This document shows positions 37,209 to 45,958 of a DNA stretch of 64,000 bases, piece by piece. Every line of letters starts with the position of its first letter. Positions within the stretch are counted from its first letter, which is position 1. This DNA comes from an uncultured Alphaproteobacteria bacterium (lineage in GTDB: Bacteria; Pseudomonadota; Alphaproteobacteria; HIMB59; GCA-002718135): NCBI GenBank assembly GCA_902615845.1, contig CACMQS010000004.1:1-64000 (forward strand), written 5' to 3'. Under the pieces are notes generated by a model, which searched no databases, was not told the DNA's origin, and saw only the letters and a program-made list of their open reading frames with translations. Position numbers and translations under genes: made by a program.

Positions 37209-38039
37209 ATGAATGAGCAATTTAAAGATAAGGTCATTATAGTTACAGGTAGTACACAAGGTAGTGGCGCTGAAACAGCAAGATTATTAGCTAGCAGAGG
37301 TGCGAAAGCAATTACAATTTGTGGGAGGCAAGAAAATAAAGGTCTTGAAGTTAAAAATCAGATTGAAAAATTAGGCACTGAGTGTTTGTATATAAATGCA
37401 GACCTTAAAAATGTTGATGATTGCAAAAAAATTGTTTTAGAGACTGATAAAAAATTTGGAACAATAAATTCTTTAATTAATGTTGCAGGATACACAGAAA
37501 GAGGAACAATTCTAAGTGCTACTCTAGAAAATTATGAAAATAATTATAATATTAATACCCGTGCACCTTTCATATTAATGCAAGAGACAATTAAAATAAT
37601 GATTAGAGATAAGAACAAAGGAACAATTGCAAATGTATTATCTATGGCAATGTATAGTGGTATGCCATTTATTGTTGCTTATAGTGGTTCAAAAGCTGCT
37701 TTAGCTACAATGACAAAAAATATTGCAAATTCTGTCGCTAGTTATCAAATAAGAGTAAATGCCTTAAATATTGGATGGACAGACACTCCTGCTGAACATG
37801 ATATTCAAACAAGAGTTCATAAAAAAAATACTAATTGGTTGCAAGATGAAGAAAAAAAAGTTCCTTTTAACAGATTGATTAAGCCTATCGATGTAGCAAA
37901 GGGATTAGCTTTTATGTGCTCAGAAGAATCTGGATTAATGACAGGTAGTGTAATTGATTTTGATCAAACAGTACATGGCTGGCATTCTTATTCAGCATAT
38001 GAAACTAGAGTTTTGGATGATTCTCTACTCGGAGAATAA
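37209..38039 (+). CDS. Short-chain dehydrogenase/reductase (SDR)
   Basis: A 276-aa SDR. The cofactor loop is 'VTGSTQGSGAETARLLA', where GSG replaces the usual GIG. 'INVAGYTERG' is the NNAG counterpart, the catalytic Ser lies in 'NVLSMAMYSG' and the Tyr-Lys in 'VAYSGSKAALA'. 'GRQENKG' after beta-2 suggests NADP preference. It ends the sugar-dehydrogenase operon, 15 bp after the IolG-like gene. Substrate unknown. Confidence 0.87.
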   Translation: MNEQFKDKVIIVTGSTQGSGAETARLLASRGAKAITICGRQENKGLEVKNQIEKLGTECLYINADLKNVDDCKKIVLETDKKFGTINSLINVAGYTERGTILSATLENYENNYNINTRAPFILMQETIKIMIRDKNKGTIANVLSMAMYSGMPFIVAYSGSKAALATMTKNIANSVASYQIRVNALNIGWTDTPAEHDIQTRVHKKNTNWLQDEEKKVPFNRLIKPIDVAKGLAFMCSEESGLMTGSVIDFDQTVHGWHSYSAYETRVLDDSLLGE

Positions 38040-38125
38040 TTAATCATTTATTTCTCAACCATTTTTTAATTTTTAACTATAATTTATAATTTACACATAT
38101 TTAAATATTAATTAATAAAATAAAA

Positions 38126-39202
38126 ATGGGAAAAAAAATAATTTCTATTAATGAAGGAAAATTATCAGAGTTTAAACTGCATAGTATTTGGCTTCGTGAA
38201 AGATTAAATGGGAGTGAATTTGTAGACCAAAATAATTTACAACGTTTATATGAACCAAGCCTCTTAGATGATAATCTATTTATAAATTTTCATAATGTTA
38301 ACGAAAATATATTAAATGTTGAATTTAGTGATGGAGCAAAAGGATCTTTTAATATCGATGATCTTTATAATGAAATCAATAATATTGATGTCATACCTGA
38401 AAAAAAAATATGGAATGTCAGTGAACAAAATTTAGAAATTTTTGATAATAATAAAATCTTTGAGAATAAAAAGGAACTTATCAACATGCTTAAAGTATTT
38501 TATCAATATGGTTATGTAATAATCAAAAATACAAAAGCAGAAGAAGATGAAGTTATAAATTTTGCTGAAAAATTAGGCCCGGTTCGAGCAACAAATTTTG
38601 GAAAATTATTTAACGTTGTCTCAAAACCAAATCCAAATGATCTTGCCTATACTGCATTAGAGTTAACTTCGCATTCAGATAACCCATATAGAAGGCCCGT
38701 TCCTGGAATTCAATTACTTCATTGTATTGCTAATGAATCTACAGGAGGAGACTCAAGTTTAGTTGATGGTTTTAGTGTTGCAAATTTTTTAAAACATAAC
38801 CAACCTGAATATTATAAAGTATTAACTGAAACTAATGTTACTTTTAAATTTACAGATATTGATACTATTTTAGTTGATGAAGCAAAATTAATTGAACTAG
38901 ATCATAATAATAACTTTAGACAAATACGATTTAGTGGAAGACTTGATTATGTTCCATTATTAGAGGAAAATAATCTTGATCTCTTTTATAAGGCTAGAAA
39001 ATATATGTTCAAACTTTGTAACTCTGATGATTTCAAAATTAAATTTAGATTATCTAAAGGAATGATTGCAATGTTTGATAACCTGAGATTATTACATGGA
39101 AGAACTAAATTTGACCCAAATACCGGTTTTAGACATCTACAAGGATGTTATATTGATCATGATGTCACTGAGGGTAAGCTTAGAAGGTTATTAAAACCTT
39201 AA
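38126..39202 (+). CDS. Gamma-butyrobetaine dioxygenase-like 2-oxoglutarate/Fe(II) oxygenase
   Basis: A 358-aa TauD/TfdA-fold oxygenase with the small N-terminal domain typical of gamma-butyrobetaine and trimethyllysine hydroxylases ('LHSIWLRERL' near residue 20). The Fe ligands are in 'LTSHSDNPYRRPVPG' (H-x-D) and 'LRLLHGRTKFDP' (distal His). 'GFRHLQGCYIDHD' holds the 2-oxoglutarate arginine and matches the BBOX C-terminus. It would hydroxylate a trimethylammonium or related compound using O2 and 2-oxoglutarate. No carnitine genes are near. Its stop shares TTAA with the convergent galactokinase gene. Confidence 0.8.
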   Translation: MGKKIISINEGKLSEFKLHSIWLRERLNGSEFVDQNNLQRLYEPSLLDDNLFINFHNVNENILNVEFSDGAKGSFNIDDLYNEINNIDVIPEKKIWNVSEQNLEIFDNNKIFENKKELINMLKVFYQYGYVIIKNTKAEEDEVINFAEKLGPVRATNFGKLFNVVSKPNPNDLAYTALELTSHSDNPYRRPVPGIQLLHCIANESTGGDSSLVDGFSVANFLKHNQPEYYKVLTETNVTFKFTDIDTILVDEAKLIELDHNNNFRQIRFSGRLDYVPLLEENNLDLFYKARKYMFKLCNSDDFKIKFRLSKGMIAMFDNLRLLHGRTKFDPNTGFRHLQGCYIDHDVTEGKLRRLLKP

Positions 39203-40266
39203 TTGACTTCGAAGATCTTTTCGGCAGGATAAAAATTTAATATTTTACTATACCAATTACTAAAATTATTTCTTTCAATTAATGAAACTGTAAAACCACC
39301 AAATCCACCACCAGTCAATCTGGCGCCTAGAGCACCACATTCAACCGATCTTTGAACAATTAAATCAACATCTAAAGTAGATGCTTCAAAATCTTTAGAA
39401 TATGATTCGTGACTCTTATTCATTAAATTTCCAAACTTCTGAATATTATTTTCTATTAAATTTTTTTTCGCATTAATCACTCTATCATTTTCAAAAACTA
39501 CATGCTTTGCTCTTTTTGCTATAGTATTATTGTCAAATTTATTTGTTTGAAAATTTTCTGTTTTAACTTCACCTAAATATTCTACACCAAGTTTTTTTTC
39601 AGCCTCTTGGAGTTCAGCAAATCTTTCATTATAAGAGCTATCTCTTAAATTTCGTTGTACCTCAGAGTCAATCAAACAAAATTTCCAATTTTCTGGAAAA
39701 TTAATAAGTTCGTATTCTAAATTCTTACAATTCATAAAAAATGCTTTGCCATGAATACCAATAGAAGAAACCATTTGATCCATTATTCCACCAGAAACAC
39801 CTATATAGTTGAATTCTACTTTCTTTGCTAATTTTGCAATTTCTGGATCTTTGATTTTTGTTTCAAAAAAAGTATTAAGTGCTTTTAGTGTAGCAACACA
39901 CAATGCTGAAGATGATGAAATACCTCTTTCTAAAGGTATATCAGATGAAATAAAAATGTTTAAAAATCTAGATGAAATCTTATTTTCATCAAAAAAAATA
40001 TGCAAACAACCTTTTATATAATCAACCCACTCATTGTTAGTTGATTTTCTGAAATCATTGAATGTTTTTTTTTCTTTAAAATGTTTAGAATAAACTATGA
40101 ATTCATTAGAATTATTTTGAGATATCTCAATGGTATTTTTAAAAGATAAAAGTGTAGGCATAACATATCCACCAGTATAATCGGTATGTTCACCAATTAA
40201 ATTGACTCTTGCGTGAGCACTTTGCTTTACTTCTGCGTCTATATTAAATATATCTTTGAAGCTCAT
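39199..40266 (-). CDS. galK: Galactokinase
   Basis: A 355-aa GHMP kinase. The galactokinase signature is seen as 'ARVNLIGEHTDYTGGYVMP', the ATP loop as 'LERGISSSSALCVATL', and the third GHMP motif as 'GARLTGGGFGGFTVSL'. The catalytic Asp region is 'VSGGIMDQMVSSIG'. These identify GalK rather than mevalonate or homoserine kinases. No galT or galE lies nearby, so galactose-1-phosphate must be handled by genes elsewhere. It starts only 13 bp from the divergent GH20 start, implying that promoters overlap coding sequence. Confidence 0.9.
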   Translation of the reverse strand: MSFKDIFNIDAEVKQSAHARVNLIGEHTDYTGGYVMPTLLSFKNTIEISQNNSNEFIVYSKHFKEKKTFNDFRKSTNNEWVDYIKGCLHIFFDENKISSRFLNIFISSDIPLERGISSSSALCVATLKALNTFFETKIKDPEIAKLAKKVEFNYIGVSGGIMDQMVSSIGIHGKAFFMNCKNLEYELINFPENWKFCLIDSEVQRNLRDSSYNERFAELQEAEKKLGVEYLGEVKTENFQTNKFDNNTIAKRAKHVVFENDRVINAKKNLIENNIQKFGNLMNKSHESYSKDFEASTLDVDLIVQRSVECGALGARLTGGGFGGFTVSLIERNNFSNWYSKILNFYPAEKIFEVN

Positions 40267-40279
40267 ATAATTACTAGTT

Positions 40280-42142
40280 ATGACTAATCAAATTAATATA
40301 TCTTTTACAAATGAAAATAAATTAAAAATTATTCTTGATGATAAATTAGTAGAGTCAAATTTGAAACTGTGTTTCTCATTAGTTTATTCAATAAAATCTA
40401 TATCAGGCGGCGAAATAACTAAGCAAATTGGACGTTATTACGAGTTATCTATAAAAAAAAATACAATTTTATTAGATTTACAAATTCCTAAAATTGGTAA
40501 CTTCAACCTTTCGTGTGGTCCGGAAGGTATTTTCATTATCGATACATTAAACAATAGTAAATTAAATATAAATGTTTCAGATTTGATATTTGAAAAACCA
40601 ATTAAAAAGAAAACTTATGAAGATTTAAAAACAAAAAATTTTATACCTATTATTCCTGAGCCAGAAAAAATTCATTTACAAAATGAATTTATAAATATTG
40701 AAAATAAAATATTTAATCTGAATACGGAAATTGAGATTATTTCTAATTTGCAAAATATTATTTCCAAATTGGATATTAATTTTACTTCTGAAAAAGGATT
40801 TCCAATTTTCTTTAAAAAAGATGATCAGTTATTAAACGATCAATATTTTATGCAGATAACAAAAGATAATATTGAGATTAAATACAATACTTATGGTGGA
40901 AAGCTATATGGTCTTATATCTTTAGTTCATTTAATTGATTTCTATCAAACAAAGCTTCCAATTTGTACAATACACGATAATCCAAAATATCAATGGAGAG
41001 GAATGCATCTCGATTGTGCAAGACAATTCTATACTATTGATGAAATCAAACGTTTATTTAATTACATGGCATTATTTAAGCTTAATAGATTCCACTGGCA
41101 TTTAACAGATAACGAAGCGTGGAGAATTGAAATTAAAAAATATCCAGATCTAGCATTAAATGGAGGATACAGAGGATATAATTTTAAAATACCACCATTG
41201 TACGGAAGTGGTTATGATAAATACGGCGGATATTACTCACAGGAAGATATCAAAGATTTAATTACATATGCAAAAAAATTAAATATCGAGATTATGCCTG
41301 AAATTGATTTACCAGCACATTCTTGGGCATTACTAGAAATTATGCCAGAACTTAGAGAACAGTCATCAAATATAATTAGTGAAGATGTTGGTTCTTATAA
41401 GAATAATACAATAAATCCTTCCTTAGAAAAAACTGTAACTTTTTTAAAAGATTTGTTGAATGAAGTAAGTGATATTTTCTCATATGATGTAATTCATGTT
41501 GGCGTTGATGAAAGACCAAGTAATGCTTGGGAAGGTTCTCCAGCAATTATTGAGTTTATGAAAAAAAATAATATTAAATCACAAGAGGAATATCAAGATT
41601 ACTATATGAATTTTTTAATAGATTTTCTAAAATCAAAAAATAAAAGAACAGCTGCATGGAATGAGGCGGCAGTGTCTCCTCATATCGATCATGGTGTGGG
41701 TGGAAGTGCTGGAAAAATTGATAAATCATGTTTGATCTTTTCATGGGAGCATTCAGATGTTGCAAAAGAAACTACAAATAAGGGATTTGAGACAATACTT
41801 TGTCCTGGTCAAAAAACATATTTTGATATGGCTTATAATAATTCAACAGAAGAAAGAGGTATCTGTTGGGCTGCAACTATAGAAGTAAAAGATATTTATG
41901 AATGGGATCCAATAAAAAATATAAATAAATTAAAATTGATAAAAGGATTACAAGGTCAATTGTGGTCAGAGACAATTACAGATAAAAAATTTTTTGATCA
42001 AATGATTAACCCAAGATTAGCAACTTTATCAGAAGTTGCATGGAAAGGAAAAGTTTCGAGAAAATGGATAGAATTTCGTTCAGCACTTCTAAATTCTATG
42101 GACTTTTTAAAAAAATTAGGCTGGCGATATCACAATTTTTAA
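40280..42142 (+). CDS. Beta-N-acetylhexosaminidase (GH20), no signal peptide
   Basis: A 620-aa family-20 glycosidase. The N-terminal ~150 residues form the non-catalytic domain. The barrel begins at 'YQWRGMHLDCARQFYTIDEIKR', with 'NRFHWHLTDNEAWRIEIKKYP' and the catalytic Asp-Glu pair in 'IHVGVDERPSNAWEG'. 'AAWNEAAVSP' and the late 'LQGQLWSE' are also conserved. The start 'MTNQINISFTNENK' has no Sec signal, so it probably cleaves imported chitobiose-like disaccharides in the cytoplasm. It heads a long operon that contains an ABC sugar importer, NagA and a glucosamine-6-phosphate deaminase. Confidence 0.9.
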   Translation: MTNQINISFTNENKLKIILDDKLVESNLKLCFSLVYSIKSISGGEITKQIGRYYELSIKKNTILLDLQIPKIGNFNLSCGPEGIFIIDTLNNSKLNINVSDLIFEKPIKKKTYEDLKTKNFIPIIPEPEKIHLQNEFINIENKIFNLNTEIEIISNLQNIISKLDINFTSEKGFPIFFKKDDQLLNDQYFMQITKDNIEIKYNTYGGKLYGLISLVHLIDFYQTKLPICTIHDNPKYQWRGMHLDCARQFYTIDEIKRLFNYMALFKLNRFHWHLTDNEAWRIEIKKYPDLALNGGYRGYNFKIPPLYGSGYDKYGGYYSQEDIKDLITYAKKLNIEIMPEIDLPAHSWALLEIMPELREQSSNIISEDVGSYKNNTINPSLEKTVTFLKDLLNEVSDIFSYDVIHVGVDERPSNAWEGSPAIIEFMKKNNIKSQEEYQDYYMNFLIDFLKSKNKRTAAWNEAAVSPHIDHGVGGSAGKIDKSCLIFSWEHSDVAKETTNKGFETILCPGQKTYFDMAYNNSTEERGICWAATIEVKDIYEWDPIKNINKLKLIKGLQGQLWSETITDKKFFDQMINPRLATLSEVAWKGKVSRKWIEFRSALLNSMDFLKKLGWRYHNF

Positions 42143-42160
42143 TGTTAAAGTAAAATAAAT

Positions 42161-43306
42161 ATGAAAATAGGTGCAGTAGGTTTTGGGAGTAGAACAGCAG
42201 GTGTTTATAATGAATTTTCAAAAGTTAATCCAAATTTTGAAATGGTTGCTTATGTAGATCCTCAGCCAATAGGTAAAGATTTTGCTGAGAAAAATAATTT
42301 TTTTCCAAATAAATCATATTCAAGTTTAAACGAAATGTTGGATCGTGAGAAACTAGATATGTTAATGATTGGGTCCCCTAATCATTTACATTTAGATCAT
42401 ATTAAGCTTGGATTAAGAGCAGGGTTACAAATATTTGCTGAGAAACCTATAGTAATAAGCGAACAAGAAACTTTTGAGTTAGCAAAATTAATAAAAGAAT
42501 ATGGCAAAGAAAGAATTATAGTTGGCTTAGTTCTAAGATATTCGCAACAAGCAAGATCTGTAAGAAAATTATTAGATCAAAATGCTATTGGAAATATAAT
42601 ATCGATTGAAGCTTCAGAACATATTGTACCCTCGCACGGTGCTTTTTTTATGAGAAATTGGAGAAGAAAACAAAAATATTCAGGAGGTTTTATGCTGGAA
42701 AAATGTTGCCATGATATTGACTTCTATTCAATGATTACGAAGAGTAGACCTATTAAAGTTGCTAGTTTTGGTTCAAGAAGATCTTTTATACCAGATAATC
42801 TTCCAGAGGGTTCTCATGAACAATATACAAAAGATAGACTGAAAGGTTGGGAGTCAAAATCAAATGTCTTTGATAGTGATGCTGATATCGTCGATCATCA
42901 AGTAGCAATAATAGAATATGAAAATAAAGCAGTATTATCTTTTCACACTAATATGAAGGTTCCAGACGAATTTAGAAGATTTGCAGTTATAGGATCTACA
43001 GGAATGATTGAGGGGGATTTTGTTAGAGGATTTATGAAAGCTCATGATGAAAATAATAATGTACTTATTGACGAAGATTATGGAGCAGCCTTTGGAAAAG
43101 AAATAAAAGGTCATTATGGTGCAGACAGTTTAATGGCTAAAGACATTAATAATTATTTGTTAAAAAATAATAAAGAATTACCAGTTGGTGTAATAGAGTG
43201 TATGGAAGCAGGAATTGTAGCAATGAAAATTGATGAGTCTAGAAATACAGGTAAAGTAATTGACTTAAAAAGTACTTGGGATAAATTTGACTCTTTATTA
43301 AACTAG
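42161..43306 (+). CDS. Gfo/Idh/MocA-family oxidoreductase
   Basis: A 381-aa NAD(P)-dependent dehydrogenase. The nucleotide loop is 'KIGAVGFGSRTAGVYNEF', the EKP motif is 'IFAEKPIVISEQE', and 'GGFMLEKCCHDIDFYSMIT' carries the catalytic region. It resembles family members linked to amino-sugar or disaccharide oxidation. Position between the hexosaminidase and the ABC permeases suggests action on a hexosamine or its oligomer. The precise substrate is unknown. Confidence 0.85.
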   Translation: MKIGAVGFGSRTAGVYNEFSKVNPNFEMVAYVDPQPIGKDFAEKNNFFPNKSYSSLNEMLDREKLDMLMIGSPNHLHLDHIKLGLRAGLQIFAEKPIVISEQETFELAKLIKEYGKERIIVGLVLRYSQQARSVRKLLDQNAIGNIISIEASEHIVPSHGAFFMRNWRRKQKYSGGFMLEKCCHDIDFYSMITKSRPIKVASFGSRRSFIPDNLPEGSHEQYTKDRLKGWESKSNVFDSDADIVDHQVAIIEYENKAVLSFHTNMKVPDEFRRFAVIGSTGMIEGDFVRGFMKAHDENNNVLIDEDYGAAFGKEIKGHYGADSLMAKDINNYLLKNNKELPVGVIECMEAGIVAMKIDESRNTGKVIDLKSTWDKFDSLLN

Positions 43307-43309
43307 CAT

Positions 43310-44209
43310 ATGAAACAAAAATTAAAATCATATAATGCCCAGACTTATTTAGCATATGCTTTGATTGCTCCAGCTGCACTTTATATAGTTCTCATTGTTG
43401 CCTGGCCGTTATTGGAAACAATCAGACTGTCATTCACAAATTCAAGTTTAGCTGGAGAAGATTATGTTGGATTTGAAAATTATAAAAAAATGCTTTCAAG
43501 TAAAAAATTTAATGGGATAATAACTAGAACTTTTGTTTGGATGTTTTTTTCAGTGTCTTTAAAACTTATTATAGGTTTAATTGGAGCTGTTTTACTAAAT
43601 GCTAATTTAAAAGGAAGATCAATATTTAGAGTTCTTGTAATGCCTCCCTGGGTAGTGCCTATTGCAATTGGAATGTTGGGTTGGTTATGGTTATACAATG
43701 GATATTTTGGAATAATTGCTGGTGTTGGAATGAGAACTGGTATTTTAGATGGTCCATTTGGTTTTCTTGCATACAAGCAAAGTGCTTTTATTTCTACAAT
43801 AATAGCAGATGTTTGGGTTGGAACGCCAATGGTAACAGTTTTTTTTCTCGCCGCAATGCAAGGTGTTCCAAGAGATTTATATGAGGCAGCTTATTGTGAT
43901 GGTGCTTCAAGATGGGATAGATTTTTTAAAATTACCCTTCCTCAAATAACTCCAGTAATAATTACAATGTCATTACTGTCTGCGATTTGGACTTTCAATT
44001 CATTTGAAATAATTTGGATATTAACTGAGGGTGGGCCAAGGGGTGCAACAACAACCTTAATAATAGATACATACAAACAAGCTTTAGGAAATTATAAATT
44101 TGGAAGAGGGGCAGCAAGAGCTGTAGTTGTCATGATTTTATTAACTTTATTTGCTGGTTTCTACCTAGCTCTTCTTGCAAGAATAAATAAGAAAATATCT
44201 CATGAATAA
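43310..44209 (+). CDS. Sugar ABC transporter permease (MalF/UgpA type)
   Basis: A 299-aa inner-membrane permease with six helices. TM1 is in 'YALIAPAALYIVLIVAWPLLETIRLSF', as usual for the MalF/UgpA branch. The EAA coupling loop is 'YEAAYCDGASRWDRFFKITLPQITP'. It overlaps the next permease gene by 8 bp. The system imports a carbohydrate, most likely an amino sugar or its oligomer given the hexosaminidase and NagA genes in the same run. No ATPase gene is in this operon. Confidence 0.9.
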   Translation: MKQKLKSYNAQTYLAYALIAPAALYIVLIVAWPLLETIRLSFTNSSLAGEDYVGFENYKKMLSSKKFNGIITRTFVWMFFSVSLKLIIGLIGAVLLNANLKGRSIFRVLVMPPWVVPIAIGMLGWLWLYNGYFGIIAGVGMRTGILDGPFGFLAYKQSAFISTIIADVWVGTPMVTVFFLAAMQGVPRDLYEAAYCDGASRWDRFFKITLPQITPVIITMSLLSAIWTFNSFEIIWILTEGGPRGATTTLIIDTYKQALGNYKFGRGAARAVVVMILLTLFAGFYLALLARINKKISHE

Positions 44210-45041
44210 ATATAATACTTTTGAAAAAATACTTATCTATTCAGGTATTTTAGTCTTTATGACTTTTATACTTTTACCTTTTGTAGAAATGTTTTATGCA
44301 TCCCTTCGTCCATTAGATCATTTATTTAGATCTCCTTATCAGTTTTATTCTGATGATTTATCTTTTTGGGCATATAGAGAAATGTGGAATACAGTTCCAA
44401 TGCTTGGAAGATATATATTTAATAGTTTTTTTTTAGCAACTTCAGTTGCAGTATTAACACTTATTTTTGTAATCCCAGCAGCATATTCTTATGCTCGTTT
44501 TAAATTTCCAGCAAAGAATACAAGTCTATATGTATTGCTTGCAATAAATATGTTTTCAGGGGCAGTTCTTTTAATTCCTTTATATAAAGTTTTAAGAACT
44601 TTTGGTTTGTTAAATAGTTATCAAGCAATGATTGTACCTGGAGTAGCATTTTTAATACCTACATCTATTTGGTTATTAAAATCATACTTTGAAAAAATAC
44701 CAATTGATTTAGAAGAAGCTGCTTTTGTAGATGGAGCTTCAAGAGTACAGATCCTACGTCATATAATAGCTCCACTTAGTACTCCTGGATTGGTTGTAGT
44801 TGGAATATATGCATTTATTGGCGCTTATGCACAACAGTTCTTATTCGCGATAACGTTTAATCAGAAAAAAGAGTACATGCCTATTCCTTCAGGATTATAT
44901 GAATTTATAGGATATCAAAGTGTTAAATGGAATGAAATGATGGCAGCTTCTCTTGTTGGGATAGCACCTGTTTTATTAGTTTTTATTTTTTTACAAAAAT
45001 ATATTGTTGAAGGACTAACTGCAGGAGCAGTTAAAAACTAA
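44202..45041 (+). CDS. Sugar ABC transporter permease (MalG type), copy 1
   Basis: A 279-aa MalG-type permease. The coupling loop is 'LEEAAFVDGASRVQILRHIIAPLSTPG'. It would pair with the MalF-type subunit encoded immediately upstream. It is nearly a twin of the next gene: the same length, with about 29 differing residues by my count (about 90% identity). The differences cluster in the N-terminus and around residues 79-105 (TM2 and the loop after it), while the coupling loop and the C-terminal half are almost unchanged. Confidence 0.9.
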   Translation: MNKYNTFEKILIYSGILVFMTFILLPFVEMFYASLRPLDHLFRSPYQFYSDDLSFWAYREMWNTVPMLGRYIFNSFFLATSVAVLTLIFVIPAAYSYARFKFPAKNTSLYVLLAINMFSGAVLLIPLYKVLRTFGLLNSYQAMIVPGVAFLIPTSIWLLKSYFEKIPIDLEEAAFVDGASRVQILRHIIAPLSTPGLVVVGIYAFIGAYAQQFLFAITFNQKKEYMPIPSGLYEFIGYQSVKWNEMMAASLVGIAPVLLVFIFLQKYIVEGLTAGAVKN

Positions 45042-45042
45042 A

Positions 45043-45882
45043 TTGGATAAATATAATTTATACGAAAAGATAATCTTATATTTAGGTATACTAGTTTTCA
45101 TGACTTTTATACTTCTACCGTTTGTAGAAATGTTCTATGCATCTCTTCGTCCTTTGGATCATTTATTTCGTTCACCATATCAATTTTATTCTGATGATTT
45201 ATCTTTTTGGGCATATAGAGAAATGTGGAAAACTGTTCCAATGTTGCCACGATATATTTTTAATAGTTTTTTTCTTGCTAGTGTTACATCTTTAATTACT
45301 TTGTTATTTGTTATTCCTGCTGCTTATTCTTATGCTCGTTTCAGATTTCCTTTTAAAAATTCATCTTTATATATTTTACTAGCAATAAATATGTTTTCAG
45401 GTGCTGTACTTTTAATTCCTTTATATAAAGTTTTAAGAACTTTTGGTCTTCTTAATACATACCAAGCAATGATAGTACCAGGTGTCGCTTTCTTAATACC
45501 TACCGCAATATGGTTATTAAAATCATACTTTGAAAAAATCCCGATTGATTTGGAAGAGGCTGCATTTGTTGATGGAGCTTCAAGGGTTCAAATTTTAAGA
45601 CACATTATAGCACCGCTTAGTACTCCTGGCTTAGTAGTTGTTGGGATATATGCTTTTATAGGATCATATGCACAACAGTTCTTATTTGCGATAACTTTTA
45701 ATCAGAAAAAAGAGTACATGCCTATTCCCTCAGGACTCTATGAATTTATTGGTTACACGACAGTTAAATGGAATGAAATGATGGCGGCTTCTCTTGTTGG
45801 GATAGCACCTGTATTAATCATTTTTCTTTTTCTACAAAAATATATTGTTGCTGGTTTGACTTCTGGAGCTGTAAAAAACTAG
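45043..45882 (+). CDS. Sugar ABC transporter permease (MalG type), copy 2 (tandem duplicate)
   Basis: The second 279-aa MalG-type permease, beginning 2 bp after the stop of its twin with a TTG start (TTGGATAAATATAAT aligns with the ATGAATAAATATAAT start of copy 1, which fixes the start). The coupling loop is identical to copy 1. It is intact, with no stop or frameshift, so both copies are probably functional and could pair alternately with the single MalF-type subunit. No clear ribosome site lies at the usual distance, so translation may depend on coupling to copy 1. Confidence 0.88.
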   Translation: MDKYNLYEKIILYLGILVFMTFILLPFVEMFYASLRPLDHLFRSPYQFYSDDLSFWAYREMWKTVPMLPRYIFNSFFLASVTSLITLLFVIPAAYSYARFRFPFKNSSLYILLAINMFSGAVLLIPLYKVLRTFGLLNTYQAMIVPGVAFLIPTAIWLLKSYFEKIPIDLEEAAFVDGASRVQILRHIIAPLSTPGLVVVGIYAFIGSYAQQFLFAITFNQKKEYMPIPSGLYEFIGYTTVKWNEMMAASLVGIAPVLIIFLFLQKYIVAGLTSGAVKN

Positions 45883-45917
45883 AGAAATACTTAAAATCTA
45901 ACTTGCTTCATAGAGCC

Positions 45918-45931
45918 AGATAATGTTATCT
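45918..45931. promoter_or_regulatory. Inverted repeat upstream of sugar-binding protein gene
   Basis: AGATAA-TG-TTATCT, a 6-bp inverted repeat with a 2-base spacer, lies about 20 bp before the GGAGG ribosome site of the binding-protein gene in a 76-bp gap. It could be an operator for a separate promoter of that gene, or chance in AT-rich DNA. Confidence 0.25.
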
Positions 45932-45958
45932 CTTATTTATAATTTAAATGGAGGAAAT

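Larger units (their letters stand above)
44202..45882 (+). repeat. Tandem gene duplication of a MalG-type permease
   Basis: Two head-to-tail 840-bp units, joined with almost no spacer, encode proteins about 90% identical. At the DNA level, blocks without any change (for example around 'TCTGATGATTTATCTTTT') alternate with blocks carrying mostly third-position changes. This suggests an older duplication partly re-homogenised by gene conversion. Confidence 0.92.

Noticed and set aside
39809-40021. Plus-strand ORF inside galK, and similar short opposite-strand ORFs across the window (for example 568..801, 23009..23290, 26665..27009)
   Set aside because: They lie wholly within well-matched genes, lack ribosome sites and show no family motifs; they are frame shadows in low-GC DNA.
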